Of a stretch of 64,000 nt of DNA, positions 32,816-40,593 are shown in pieces. This stretch comes from Chryseobacterium culicis (lineage in GTDB: Bacteria; Bacteroidota; Bacteroidia; Flavobacteriales; Weeksellaceae), in assembly GCF_900108365.1 (NCBI RefSeq), contig NZ_FNWQ01000007.1, positions 62,001 through 126,000 of the forward strand, given 5' to 3'. The position numbers and the translations under genes were made by a program. The first letter of the stretch is position 1, and each line of letters begins with the position of its first letter. Below the pieces are notes generated by a model. That model saw nothing but the letters and a program-made list of their open reading frames with translations. It was not told where the DNA came from and searched no databases.

Positions 32816-34618
32816 TTATTTTCTGATGGTTTTGGTCATATTGCTTCCATCCTTGTAAAGAATTTTCACAAAATATATTCCAGACTGCAGATTGCTGATA
32901 TTCATATTGTCTTTTCCCGGATTTGTAAAAGTCATTAGCTGAAGTCCGTGAGGGGTGATGATCTCTATCCTGCTTATTTTACCATAAACGTTTTCTGGTG
33001 CTAAATTGATCAGATGTTCAGATACGATCACAGAAAGATCATTGTCTTTATTGCCAATACCTGCTGTTTTACAGTTCTGCCCTTCATTACAATCGCTGAC
33101 CACTTTCCAAACAGCATTATTTCCCGGTGCTTCTCCCGGATTCGCATACCATTTATTTTCCCAGATTTTACAGGCATGGAAAACCTTCGTGCCTGCTGTT
33201 GGATAAGTTTTTGCCGGATTATATTCCTGTGCGCCGCAATAAGTAACCGGACCGCCAGATTCACAGCCGGGTCCTTCCGTGCAGGCACTTACTTCTTCCC
33301 AAACCATATTGCTTCCCGGAAGTTCTCCCGGATTCGCATACCATTTATTTTTCCAGATTTTACAGGAGTAGAATACCTTCATTCCGGCAGCAGGATATGC
33401 ATTGGCGGCATTATACTGCTCCGCTCCGCAGTAAGACTGGCCGTTTCCTGAAGTAACTTTTTTGGTTCTTACTTTTAATTCATTGCTGGCATCGGAGAAC
33501 TGATCATTCACCGCAATAGATTTTACCGTGTAACTGTATTCTGTATCTTGTGCCAAACCTGTTCGTAAAAAATTGGTTTGTACCGTTTCTCCTACTTTGA
33601 TTCCATTCTCAAATATTTGATAATTTTTGATTCCCTGCGAGTGCGTAGACGCCATCCACATGAGTGAAACTGAGTTTTCAGTAACTGCCATCGAATGAAG
33701 ATTGGAAGGGGCAGTTGGTTTTTCAAGTGACCCTTCGGCGGTTGTTTTTACATTGAGCGGTGTACTTTTTCCTGAAGTGAGCCCCGAGGATCCTTTCGCC
33801 TGTATCTCATAGGTATAAATAGTATTAGCGCTTAAGCCTGTATCCTGAAATGTAGGTGTACTTACCTGCTGAATATTTTGTCCGTTGCGGAAAACATTAT
33901 AAGATACTGCATCGGACTGTGGGTTCCAGCTAATTTTAGCAGAAGAACTTGTTACTCCGGTCTGTGTTAATCCTGTAGGAATAGCAGGTGCAGCAACGCC
34001 GGTTCCAGAGGTAACGTTAACGTCAATCACATTATAAAATGCATTGGTGGTATCTGCTACATCCCAAACCGCCAAAATAATATGGTAGCCGGTACGGTTA
34101 GCTGGAACGGTAATCTGGTGAGAAACATTGTCCTGTGGTGGTGTTCCGTTATGCGCGATGGTACCAATAAGTTCAAGATCCTGACGGGTAATCGGTTTAT
34201 TTGGATCCCAGCCTTGCTTTGTCATATAATAATGCCATTTTGCAGTGGCATGATATGCCAGGTATTTCCAGATGAATGAATTTATCCCTGTGGTAATATT
34301 GGTTTTCTTCCAGCGGTCAGCTGTCTGGATATCCAGTGTAGTATCTCCGCCTATACTTCCGTTAGCGGAAGCAATTTTTCCATCTGCCGGACCCGATGCA
34401 GGAAAACCTTTGGGAGCTTCCAGAGATCCGGGTTCATTGATTACAGATCCGTAGATTCCAAATGCTGTGGAATAACCCAGTGATGCCTTATCTAAGCTTC
34501 CCTGATATCCTCTTGAAGCAGGGCTTACTACATATCCGTGTGCAGACAGATGAATTAAGGAAGGTATCAGTATGGACATCATAAGGAATACCTGAAAAAA
34601 AAATTTGCGTGTCATCAT
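32816..34618 (-). CDS. AA10 lytic polysaccharide monooxygenase with FnIII, CBM and T9SS sorting domains
   Basis: A 600-residue secreted copper enzyme that oxidatively cleaves chitin or cellulose. After the signal peptide the mature protein starts with His27 (HGYVVSPASRGYQ), first ligand of the copper histidine brace; the second is His123 (AYHATAKWHYYMTKQGWDP), with axial Phe194 (NAFYNVIDV). AA10 spans 27-204. Two fibronectin III domains follow (about 211-293 and 301-386). Then come two near-identical chitin-binding-like modules (396-452 and 460-516, each YCGA...AGxKVF..CKIWxNKWYANPGE). A type A T9SS sorting domain ends it (about 525-600, NISNLQSGIYFVKILYKDGS). Secreted by T9SS. Probably used in chitin degradation. 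Confidence 0.95.
   Translation of the reverse strand: MMTRKFFFQVFLMMSILIPSLIHLSAHGYVVSPASRGYQGSLDKASLGYSTAFGIYGSVINEPGSLEAPKGFPASGPADGKIASANGSIGGDTTLDIQTADRWKKTNITTGINSFIWKYLAYHATAKWHYYMTKQGWDPNKPITRQDLELIGTIAHNGTPPQDNVSHQITVPANRTGYHIILAVWDVADTTNAFYNVIDVNVTSGTGVAAPAIPTGLTQTGVTSSSAKISWNPQSDAVSYNVFRNGQNIQQVSTPTFQDTGLSANTIYTYEIQAKGSSGLTSGKSTPLNVKTTAEGSLEKPTAPSNLHSMAVTENSVSLMWMASTHSQGIKNYQIFENGIKVGETVQTNFLRTGLAQDTEYSYTVKSIAVNDQFSDASNELKVRTKKVTSGNGQSYCGAEQYNAANAYPAAGMKVFYSCKIWKNKWYANPGELPGSNMVWEEVSACTEGPGCESGGPVTYCGAQEYNPAKTYPTAGTKVFHACKIWENKWYANPGEAPGNNAVWKVVSDCNEGQNCKTAGIGNKDNDLSVIVSEHLINLAPENVYGKISRIEIITPHGLQLMTFTNPGKDNMNISNLQSGIYFVKILYKDGSNMTKTIRK
33110..33432. repeat. Intragenic tandem duplication encoding two chitin-binding modules
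   Basis: The coding stretches for residues 396-452 and 460-516 of the LPMO are near-copies. For example TCCCGGATTCGCATACCATT occurs at 33137-33156 and 33328-33347. A recent domain duplication. Confidence 0.75.
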
Positions 34619-34934
34619 ATTTATATATTTAGTGTTGATTGGATTGGGTTAACTGAATAGAATCGTAATTATAAAGTTTTCATTAAAAATCACAGTCAAT
34701 AAATAAGATTAGTTAATATTTCAATTAAATACATCAATTAACAATTCATAACCTTTTATTATTAACATATAATCACCTTGTAATAAAACATAAAAATAGG
34801 AAAAAATAAGTAATTAATCACACTTTAATGAAATAAAATTAATCTACATCAATGTTCAATAGCAGAAGGCTGAAAATGAAGATATAAGACCTTCCAAATT
34901 TTACAGTTTTTAGCAGATTAAGCCTGCTAGAACC
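34619..34934. other. Long AT-rich region upstream of the LPMO gene
   Basis: 316 bp free of genes, strongly AT-rich with runs such as AATTAACAATTC and TAATTAATCAC. No consensus TAnnTTTG box was found near the LPMO start, so its promoter may use another sigma factor or an activator. No reading frame was seen. Confidence 0.5.
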
Positions 34935-34966
34935 AAAAAAGCCGGAGAATTACTCATTCTCGCGGC
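34935..34966 (-). terminator. Terminator of the RsmI-like methylase gene
   Basis: Imperfect stem GCCGGAGAAT (34941-34950) with ATTCTC-G-CGGC (34956-34966, one bulge), followed on the minus strand by TTTTTTGG. Confidence 0.75.
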
Positions 34967-35018
34967 CTGTAAATGTAAAAAGATTACCCCAGTGATATCG
35001 GATCTAAAGAAATAAAGC

Positions 35019-35717
35019 TTACTTCCCCAGTACAAATACTGCAGGAATTTTGTGAAGCTCCGGCTTTTGCTTCTGCCAGTCTTTTATCGTTTTTGTTTTG
35101 ATGAATTCATGTTCCGGATCGTTGATATTGGCAGCAATACAAAGCTTTGTATTAGGAGACAAAAACTTACACAAATCTTCAAAAAGCTGGTTATTCCTGT
35201 AAGGTGTTTCCATAAAGATCTGTGAATATCCGGTTTTTTGAACAAGGCTCTCAAGGTTCATTATCTGTTTCTTTTTCTCTCCTTTATCAATAGGAAGATA
35301 GCCATGGAAGGTAAATTCCTGACCATTGAATCCACTGGAAATTAATGCCAGGATAATAGAAGAAGGCCCTGAAACAGGAATTACTCTGATATTTTTTTCG
35401 TGACACCATTTTACCATCAGGTTTCCCGGATCGGCAATACAAGGCAACCCGGCTTCTGAAAGCAAACCAAAGTCCTGCCCTTTCATCATCAGTTCCTGAG
35501 CTTCTTTGATGTCTGCATTTTCTGTGTATTTATCCAATAAGAATAATTTCAGATCCGACTGCTTTTTTTCCGGAGCAAAAAATTTCACAACTTTTCGCGC
35601 TGTTTTTTCATTTTCTACAAAGAAATAATCAGTCTGCATGATATAATCCTTCAAAACAGGGGAAAAATGGCTGATAGAAGTATTTTCTGATAAATAAGCA
35701 GGGAGTAAAAAAAGCAT
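35019..35717 (-). CDS. RsmI-like tetrapyrrole-methylase family SAM methyltransferase
   Basis: A 232-residue cytosolic methyltransferase. FGLLSEAGLPCIADPGNLMV (about 83-102), VIPVSGPSSIILALISSGFNGQEFTFHGYLP and IFMETPYRNNQLFEDL are signatures of the RsmI/YraL group, which 2'-O-methylates C1402 of 16S rRNA. Compared with E. coli RsmI it is shorter, lacks the C-terminal helical domain and has a divergent N-terminus. This is the second RsmI-like form common in Bacteroidota, so the target may differ. It lies 59 nt downstream of a phosphatase gene on the same strand. Confidence 0.85.
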   Translation of the reverse strand: MLFLLPAYLSENTSISHFSPVLKDYIMQTDYFFVENEKTARKVVKFFAPEKKQSDLKLFLLDKYTENADIKEAQELMMKGQDFGLLSEAGLPCIADPGNLMVKWCHEKNIRVIPVSGPSSIILALISSGFNGQEFTFHGYLPIDKGEKKKQIMNLESLVQKTGYSQIFMETPYRNNQLFEDLCKFLSPNTKLCIAANINDPEHEFIKTKTIKDWQKQKPELHKIPAVFVLGK

Positions 35718-35776
35718 TGTATTATTTTTTTAGTTCTTTCGTTAAGGGAAGTTTGATGGAAATATCTTGTTTTTTC

Positions 35777-36229
35777 TTATTCTTCTGATAGTTGCTTCTT
35801 GATAGCTTCGCATCCTTTATCCAAAAGCTGGAAAACGCTTTCAAAATCTTTCATATCGCCCCAATAAGGGTCCGGAACCTCAGCATTCTTATGATCACCC
35901 AATACCTCCAAAAACAAAGACACTTTCTGACGCTCTTCCTCATTTTTAGTTTTAGAAACCACATCTTCAAATACATCAATATCCATACAGTAAATCTTAT
36001 CAAAATTTTCAAAGTCTTTTCTGGTAACAGGCCTTGATCTTTGCTTCGATATATCAATATGATGATTAGCCGCAGTTTTGACTGCTCTTTTATCAGGATG
36101 CTCGCCTTCGTGCATGGAAATGGTTCCGGCAGAATCTACCGTATAATGATCTGGCAGCTTTGTTTTCATAATTCCTTCTGCCAATGGGCTTCTGCATATA
36201 TTTCCCAGACAAACCATTAATATTTTCAT
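35777..36229 (-). CDS. Low-molecular-weight protein tyrosine phosphatase
   Basis: A 150-residue cytosolic phosphatase. The catalytic P-loop is VCLGNICRSP (6-15, C(X)5R with Cys7 and Arg13). The general-acid loop is VPDPYWGD with the catalytic Asp. VDSAGT and MDIDVFEDV are further family markers. Removes phosphate from tyrosine residues, often of exopolysaccharide kinases, or from arginine; target unknown. Probably co-transcribed with the RsmI-like gene downstream; the dnaA terminator region is not between them, so the promoter lies in 36230-36270. Confidence 0.92.
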   Translation of the reverse strand: MKILMVCLGNICRSPLAEGIMKTKLPDHYTVDSAGTISMHEGEHPDKRAVKTAANHHIDISKQRSRPVTRKDFENFDKIYCMDIDVFEDVVSKTKNEEERQKVSLFLEVLGDHKNAEVPDPYWGDMKDFESVFQLLDKGCEAIKKQLSEE

Positions 36230-36270
36230 ATTCTGTTCTATTTAAAAAGAGTCTTTTTCAGGACAAAACT

Positions 36271-36306
36271 AAATAAAAAATGAAGAATACAACTATCCTT
36301 CATTTT
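36271..36306 (-). terminator. Terminator of dnaA
   Basis: Stem AAAATGAAG (36277-36285) with CTTCATTTT (36298-36306) followed on the minus strand by T6 and more T. It lies 22 nt after the dnaA stop. Confidence 0.7.
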
Positions 36307-36328
36307 AATTTATTTCAGCCAAACACTA

Positions 36329-37783
36329 TTATTGTTTGATTCTTTCTGTAAGGTCTTTTACGTACTTCTTGATTTCTTTATCAATTTTCGAAACATCTTT
36401 GATCGTATCGCAGGCGTACATTACGGTAGAGTGATCTTTTCCTCCCATTTCCTCACCAATTTTTGTAAATGTAGAATTGGTGAACTCTTTGGAGAAGTAC
36501 ATCGCAAGCTGTCTTGGCAATGCAATTTCTCTTTTTCTTGTTTTTGAAAGCAGCTGCTCTTTTTTAATTCCGAAATAATCGCAAACCACTTCCTGAATGT
36601 AAGGAATATTGATGACTTTCTTCTGGTTAGCAGCGATTCTGTTAATGGTTTCTTTTAATAATTCAAGACTAAGGTCTCTCTTATATACAGTAGAGTAAGC
36701 AATTACCGAGTTGATCACCCCGATAAGTTCTCTTACGTTTGTTTTAGTTTCCACAGCTAGGAAGTCAAGCATATCTCCCGGAAGAACAATTCCGTCTCTG
36801 CTTAGCTTATCTTCAATAATCTGTCTTCTTGTGGATAGATCCGGTGATTTGATTTCTGCAGAAAGTCCCCATTTGAAGCGGGAAACAATTCTGTCCTGAA
36901 TATCCATAATATCAGCAGGCGCTTTATCTGAAGTAAGGATAATCTGTTTTCCGTTCTGATGCAGGTGATCAAAAATATGGAAGAAACTGTCCTGTGTTGC
37001 AGATTTTCCGGATAGGAACTGAATATCATCAATAATCAGTACATCTACCATCTGATAAAAATTGGCGAACTCGGTCTGCTTATGCGCTTTGGCCGCAGAG
37101 ATAAACTGCTGGATAAATTTTTCTGAAGACAGATAAAGAACCACTTTATCAGGAAACTGATTTTTTACTTCAAGACCAACAGCCTGTCCTAAATGGGTTT
37201 TTCCCACTCCGTATCCTCCATACAAGAATAGCGGATTGAAAGCTGTGGCACCAGGTCTTTTTGCAATGGATCTGGCAACAGTAGCCGCAAATTTATTGCT
37301 TTCTCCTTCTACATAACTATCAAATGAATAGTCGGGCTTCAGGTTTGAATCTATATTTACTTTTCTGATTCCGGGAACTACAAAAGGGTTCACAATATTA
37401 GCAGAGAATCCCTGCGGCATTGTCTCCTGCGTTTTTGGAGTAGGAACACTTTGTCCCTTGATGTTCATGGTAACAGGCTTTTCTTCGCCTTTTGGTCTGT
37501 TTTCCATTACAGAATACCATAACTTCACTCCTTTTCCAATATTTTTCTTCAGGGCAGCAGAAAGTAAAGACAAGTAATTGTCTTCTATATATTCCTTGTA
37601 AAAATCGCTCGGTACGATCAGCGTAAGGTTATTTGCCACCAATGAAAGCGGCTGCACCTTATCGAATAACATATCGAAAGATTTTTCAAGTTTTTTAAGG
37701 TCAGAATTGTCTTCAGCAGCGTTCAGGTTATCGCGCATAAACTGAAGGCATTTCTGCCATATCATCATTAAATTGTCATCCAT
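36329..37783 (-). CDS. dnaA: Chromosomal replication initiator DnaA
   Basis: A 484-residue AAA+ initiator. Domain I at the N-terminus (QKCLQFMRDNLN). A variable linker (about 95-135) follows. The AAA+ domain has Walker A YGGYGVGKTHL (188-198) and Walker B VLIIDDIQF (248-256). The C-terminal DNA-binding domain carries the DnaA signature (FTNSTFTKIGEEMGGKDHSTVMYA). Normal length for the family. I saw no cluster of TTATCCACA boxes nearby, so the origin is probably not in this window. Divergent from the thioesterase gene across 115-136 nt. Confidence 0.98.
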   Translation of the reverse strand: MDDNLMMIWQKCLQFMRDNLNAAEDNSDLKKLEKSFDMLFDKVQPLSLVANNLTLIVPSDFYKEYIEDNYLSLLSAALKKNIGKGVKLWYSVMENRPKGEEKPVTMNIKGQSVPTPKTQETMPQGFSANIVNPFVVPGIRKVNIDSNLKPDYSFDSYVEGESNKFAATVARSIAKRPGATAFNPLFLYGGYGVGKTHLGQAVGLEVKNQFPDKVVLYLSSEKFIQQFISAAKAHKQTEFANFYQMVDVLIIDDIQFLSGKSATQDSFFHIFDHLHQNGKQIILTSDKAPADIMDIQDRIVSRFKWGLSAEIKSPDLSTRRQIIEDKLSRDGIVLPGDMLDFLAVETKTNVRELIGVINSVIAYSTVYKRDLSLELLKETINRIAANQKKVINIPYIQEVVCDYFGIKKEQLLSKTRKREIALPRQLAMYFSKEFTNSTFTKIGEEMGGKDHSTVMYACDTIKDVSKIDKEIKKYVKDLTERIKQ

Positions 37784-37889
37784 TTTTTCTGCCCCGATTA
37801 TTCTTTGTTTGTACTGTGTTTAGAAGGAAGACAAAGGTCTAATTTTTTCTTTTCAAAAAAAAATATTGCGGGTATTGATTATTTAAAAA

Positions 37890-37897
37890 TATATTTG
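37890..37897 (+). promoter_or_regulatory. Flavobacterial -7 box for the YbgC-like thioesterase
   Basis: TATATTTG. The first in-frame ATG (37899) would be at or before the predicted transcription start, so the next ATG at 37920 is the likelier start. Confidence 0.65.
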
Positions 37898-37919
37898 TAT
37901 GTATAATTTAACACCTAAA

Positions 37920-38327
37920 ATGATACACACAACACACTCATTACGAGTACGTTACGCAGAAACAGATCCCATGAAATATGTATACTACGGGAACTACGCG
38001 ACCTACTTCGAAGTAGCGAGAGTTGAACTCTTCAGAAGCATAGGAATTCCATACGATGAAATTGAAAACCAAGGAATTTGGCTCCCTGTTTCAGACTATA
38101 AAATTAAATATATCCGCCCGGCACTGTATGATCAGAAATTAGAAATTCATACGTACCTAAAAAAAATTCCGGGTGTAAGGATTGAATTTGAATATGAAAT
38201 TTATAATGAAGAGCATATTAAAATAACAGAAGCTTCCACCACTCTTTTCTTTCTGGATGCGAAAACCGGTAAAGTGGTCAGATGTCCGGATTTTCTAATG
38301 AAAATGATTGAGAAGAACTGGAAGTAA
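37920..38327 (+). CDS. YbgC/4HBT-family acyl-CoA thioesterase
   Basis: A 135-residue hot-dog-fold thioesterase. RVRYAETDPMKYVYYGNYATYFEVARVELFRSIG is the 4-hydroxybenzoyl-CoA thioesterase signature, with the catalytic Asp of the ETD motif. VSDYKIKYIRPALYDQKLEI follows. Hydrolyses acyl-CoA or acyl-ACP; the chain length is unknown. The ATG at 37899 is too close to the -7 box, so 37920 (MIHTTHSLRV) is used here. Divergent from dnaA. A copy of a dispersed repeat follows its stop. Confidence 0.88.
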   Translation: MIHTTHSLRVRYAETDPMKYVYYGNYATYFEVARVELFRSIGIPYDEIENQGIWLPVSDYKIKYIRPALYDQKLEIHTYLKKIPGVRIEFEYEIYNEEHIKITEASTTLFFLDAKTGKVVRCPDFLMKMIEKNWK

Positions 38328-38480
38328 AGAGAGTTTTGAGTTGGAGGGTTTGAGAGTTCAAGGTTTAAAGTTCTGAATTTAGCGTTATGGACAACAGGAA
38401 TATAAAAAATCCACAATCCATACTTCGAAGCCGGCAACTAATAATTCACAACCTGCAATCCGAACCCTGTAACAAAACAA
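38328..38480. repeat. Dispersed repeat copy, inverted orientation
   Basis: GAGGGTTTGAGAGTTCAAGG and TTTAAAGTTCTGAATTTAGC, then GCGTTATGGA, are the reverse complement of blocks in the 55232-55385 repeat. The tail (GGCAACTAATAATTCACAAC and further) is AT-rich and unique within this window. It starts directly after the thioesterase stop codon. Confidence 0.6.
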
Positions 38481-38555
38481 GCTCAGCCCCCACTCTATTT
38501 ATGAATTAATTCGCACCTTTGTACCTTTAATTAATCATCCCTTATCTATTATATT

Positions 38556-39404
38556 ATGAAGATTGCATTTTTGGGACCTCACGCCAGTTTCACCCAGCTT
38601 GCCGCTGCACAGCTTTTTCCTGATGAAGAGCTGGTACCGCAAGCCAGTATTCTGGATTGTTTTAATGCTGTTGAAAACGGTGATGCCGTAAAAGCAGTTG
38701 TACCTCTGGAAAACTCTATTGAAGGAACCGTTTCTATGACGCTGGATTATTTATATAAAACCCCGTCTATTAAAATTGAAGCAGAGGCAGTAATGCCCAT
38801 TGCCCATCATCTTATGATTCACCCGGAAAATGCTGTTGAGAACATAGAAAGAATTTACTCTCATCCTCAGGCCCTGGCCCAAAGCTTCCACTTTCTGGAC
38901 AGCCATTATAAAGAGATCCCCAAACAGGATTTCTCTTCTACAGCAGCAGCCGCAAAATTTGTTGCAGAAAATCCGGAGACTACTCTTGCTGCGGTAGCCA
39001 ACCAATTTGCCGCCAATTTATATGGATTGAAGATTATTAACCGTAATATTCAGGATTTTGAACAAAATCATACCCGTTTTATCATCATCTCTAAGGAACA
39101 GCATACCTATGAGAATGATAAGCTTGAGACTTTAGGAGAAAAAGCAGGAATGCTGATTACACTTCCTGAAGATCATCCCGGCGGACTTCACCAGGTTTTA
39201 TCTGTTTTTGCATGGAGAAAAATGAATCTCAGCAAAATTGAATCCAGAACCTTAAAGACCGGTCTGGGAAATTATTTCTTCTTTATCAACGTAGAAGGCC
39301 CATGGGAAGATGTCCTACACGGAAACGCCCTTAAAGAACTTGAATCTATAAAAGCAAATGTTGATTTTCTTGGAAACTACAAAGAATTTCTGCTGGAGAG
39401 CTAG
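38556..39404 (+). CDS. pheA: Prephenate dehydratase
   Basis: A 282-residue enzyme converting prephenate to phenylpyruvate in phenylalanine synthesis. The periplasmic-binding-like catalytic domain has MKIAFLGPHASFTQLAA, AVVPLENSIEGTVSMTLDYL and AEAVMPIAHHLMI. HSHPQALAQ-type SHPQALAQSFHFL follows, then AAVANQFAANLYGLKIINRNIQDFEQNHTRFIII, which contains the catalytic Thr-Arg-Phe motif. The C-terminal ACT domain (GGLHQVLSVFAWRKMNLSKIESRTL, about 205-280) binds phenylalanine for feedback control. Monofunctional, without a chorismate mutase domain. Terminator follows. Confidence 0.96.
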   Translation: MKIAFLGPHASFTQLAAAQLFPDEELVPQASILDCFNAVENGDAVKAVVPLENSIEGTVSMTLDYLYKTPSIKIEAEAVMPIAHHLMIHPENAVENIERIYSHPQALAQSFHFLDSHYKEIPKQDFSSTAAAAKFVAENPETTLAAVANQFAANLYGLKIINRNIQDFEQNHTRFIIISKEQHTYENDKLETLGEKAGMLITLPEDHPGGLHQVLSVFAWRKMNLSKIESRTLKTGLGNYFFFINVEGPWEDVLHGNALKELESIKANVDFLGNYKEFLLES

Positions 39405-39430
39405 GAAGAATTAACAACAATCATAACAAA

Positions 39431-39456
39431 AACACCGCCTTAAAGCGGTGTTTTTT
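39431..39456 (+). terminator. pheA terminator
   Basis: Stem AACACCGC (39431-39438) with GCGGTGTT (39445-39452), followed by T6. Confidence 0.9.
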
Positions 39457-39735
39457 CTTTGCCATCAGTAAAAAAAGCATCAAAATTTCAAAAATTTCAG
39501 GATAAACTACTCCGGCGACAATAACTTCATTTCACTTTATAATAACCCACTACACAGGGAGAATTATTTTTCGTTAAAACCCTTATAAACAGAGGGTTAA
39601 TTAAAAAACAGATATAATAACTCGTAATTAAATTATGAAGAAAAATAAATGAAAAAATAAACATATGTTTAAATATATTACATCATATTAATATAAAAAT
39701 TACAGATATCACAATGGAGGGTATAATTTTTGTCG

Positions 39736-39743
39736 TATATTTG
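39736..39743 (+). promoter_or_regulatory. Flavobacterial -7 box
   Basis: TATATTTG, 27 nt before the ATG at 39771. Confidence 0.6.
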
Positions 39744-39770
39744 CTAAGCAACTAATTAAAAATCTTGATC

Positions 39771-40481
39771 ATGAAAACTAAACTTTACAGCTTAATGCTA
39801 GCGTGCGCAGCTATACCACTATTCTCACAGGTCGGTATCAATACAGCCACACCAACTGCAACTTTGGATGTTAATGGAACACTGAAAGTTAGAGATGTAC
39901 CAGCAGCTACTGCACTACCCGGATATCAGGTTTTAGCAGTTAACCAGGGAACTACTCAGGTCTTTTCAATGGATCCGGCGTTACTAACAGGAGCTTCAGC
40001 TACCAATACTTCTGTTTATGCTGCAAAAAAGACTTCAGGTTTAAACATTTTGAGTTTGGGAACATTACCGGCAGATTTCCAGCCAGTCAACTTTGTGCAA
40101 GCTGATCGAAATATAGGAACCGCTTCTTTATTTACAAATGCTGACGGCTCTTATAACATTCCTTCCACAGGTGTATACGCTGTTGGTTTTGCATTCCGAT
40201 ATGGAACAGGGCTGCAGGCTTCATTATTATCAGGAGCTCCAGGTATTGCAATCGCAAGAACAAGAGCTGCCGTAACAACGCTTATTGATACCCGCCCATT
40301 TAGTGGAATCAACCTTGCATTGGCAATTAACCTTACCTTATCAGATTCCAGCATTAACTCACTGTACTCTTTTCAGGCGGGAGACAAGGTATCATTTGGA
40401 CTTGTTGACACAGGAAATATCAGCGTAACTCTGCTGGGAAGCAGCGTTGCATCCTTTTACATTTACAAAGTATCCAACTAG
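39771..40481 (+). CDS. Secreted protein with C1q/TNF-like C-terminal domain (putative)
   Basis: A 236-residue exported protein. Signal peptide MKTKLYSLMLACAAIPLFSQ; start at ATG 39771 and not the in-frame TTG at 39765. Right after the signal is VGINTATPTATLDVNGTLKVR, a motif found at the start of many Bacteroidota surface proteins and resembling the collar of phage tail-fibre proteins. The C-terminal half (YNIPSTGVYAVGFAFRYG, then YSFQAGDKVSFGL and SSVASFYIYKVSN) has the strand order and spacing of C1q/TNF-like jelly-roll domains. Role unknown, possibly cell-surface interaction. Own promoter and terminator. Confidence 0.7.
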   Translation: MKTKLYSLMLACAAIPLFSQVGINTATPTATLDVNGTLKVRDVPAATALPGYQVLAVNQGTTQVFSMDPALLTGASATNTSVYAAKKTSGLNILSLGTLPADFQPVNFVQADRNIGTASLFTNADGSYNIPSTGVYAVGFAFRYGTGLQASLLSGAPGIAIARTRAAVTTLIDTRPFSGINLALAINLTLSDSSINSLYSFQAGDKVSFGLVDTGNISVTLLGSSVASFYIYKVSN

Positions 40482-40510
40482 TAAAACATATTGTTAGTTA
40501 TCTATACCGT

Positions 40511-40546
40511 TAACCCATCACTTATACCGTGATGGGTTAATTTTTT
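40511..40546 (+). terminator. Terminator
   Basis: Stem TAACCCATCAC (40511-40521) with GTGATGGGTTA (40529-40539), followed by A and T6. Confidence 0.88.
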
Positions 40547-40570
40547 CAAATGCCTTATCAAACATTTGTC

Positions 40571-40578
40571 TATATTTG
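40571..40578 (+). promoter_or_regulatory. Flavobacterial -7 box for the DUF2339 gene
   Basis: TATATTTG, 15 nt before the ATG at 40594. It overlaps the alternative TTG start at 40576, which is therefore rejected. Confidence 0.65.
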
Positions 40579-40593
40579 ATAAAAACTAATGAA

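Larger units (their letters stand above)
39405..39770. other. Intergenic region with terminator and promoter
   Basis: 366 bp. It holds the pheA terminator (39431-39456), then 270 bp of AT-rich sequence, then the -7 box at 39736-39743. No reading frame was seen. Confidence 0.5.

Noticed and set aside
33014..33451. Plus-strand frame of 145 codons with internal repeats
   Set aside because: Antisense to the duplicated binding modules of the LPMO; the internal repeat mirrors that duplication.
36820..36840. TGTGGATAG resembling a DnaA box inside dnaA
   Set aside because: A single imperfect match within coding sequence; no cluster and no AT-rich unwinding region, so not called an origin.
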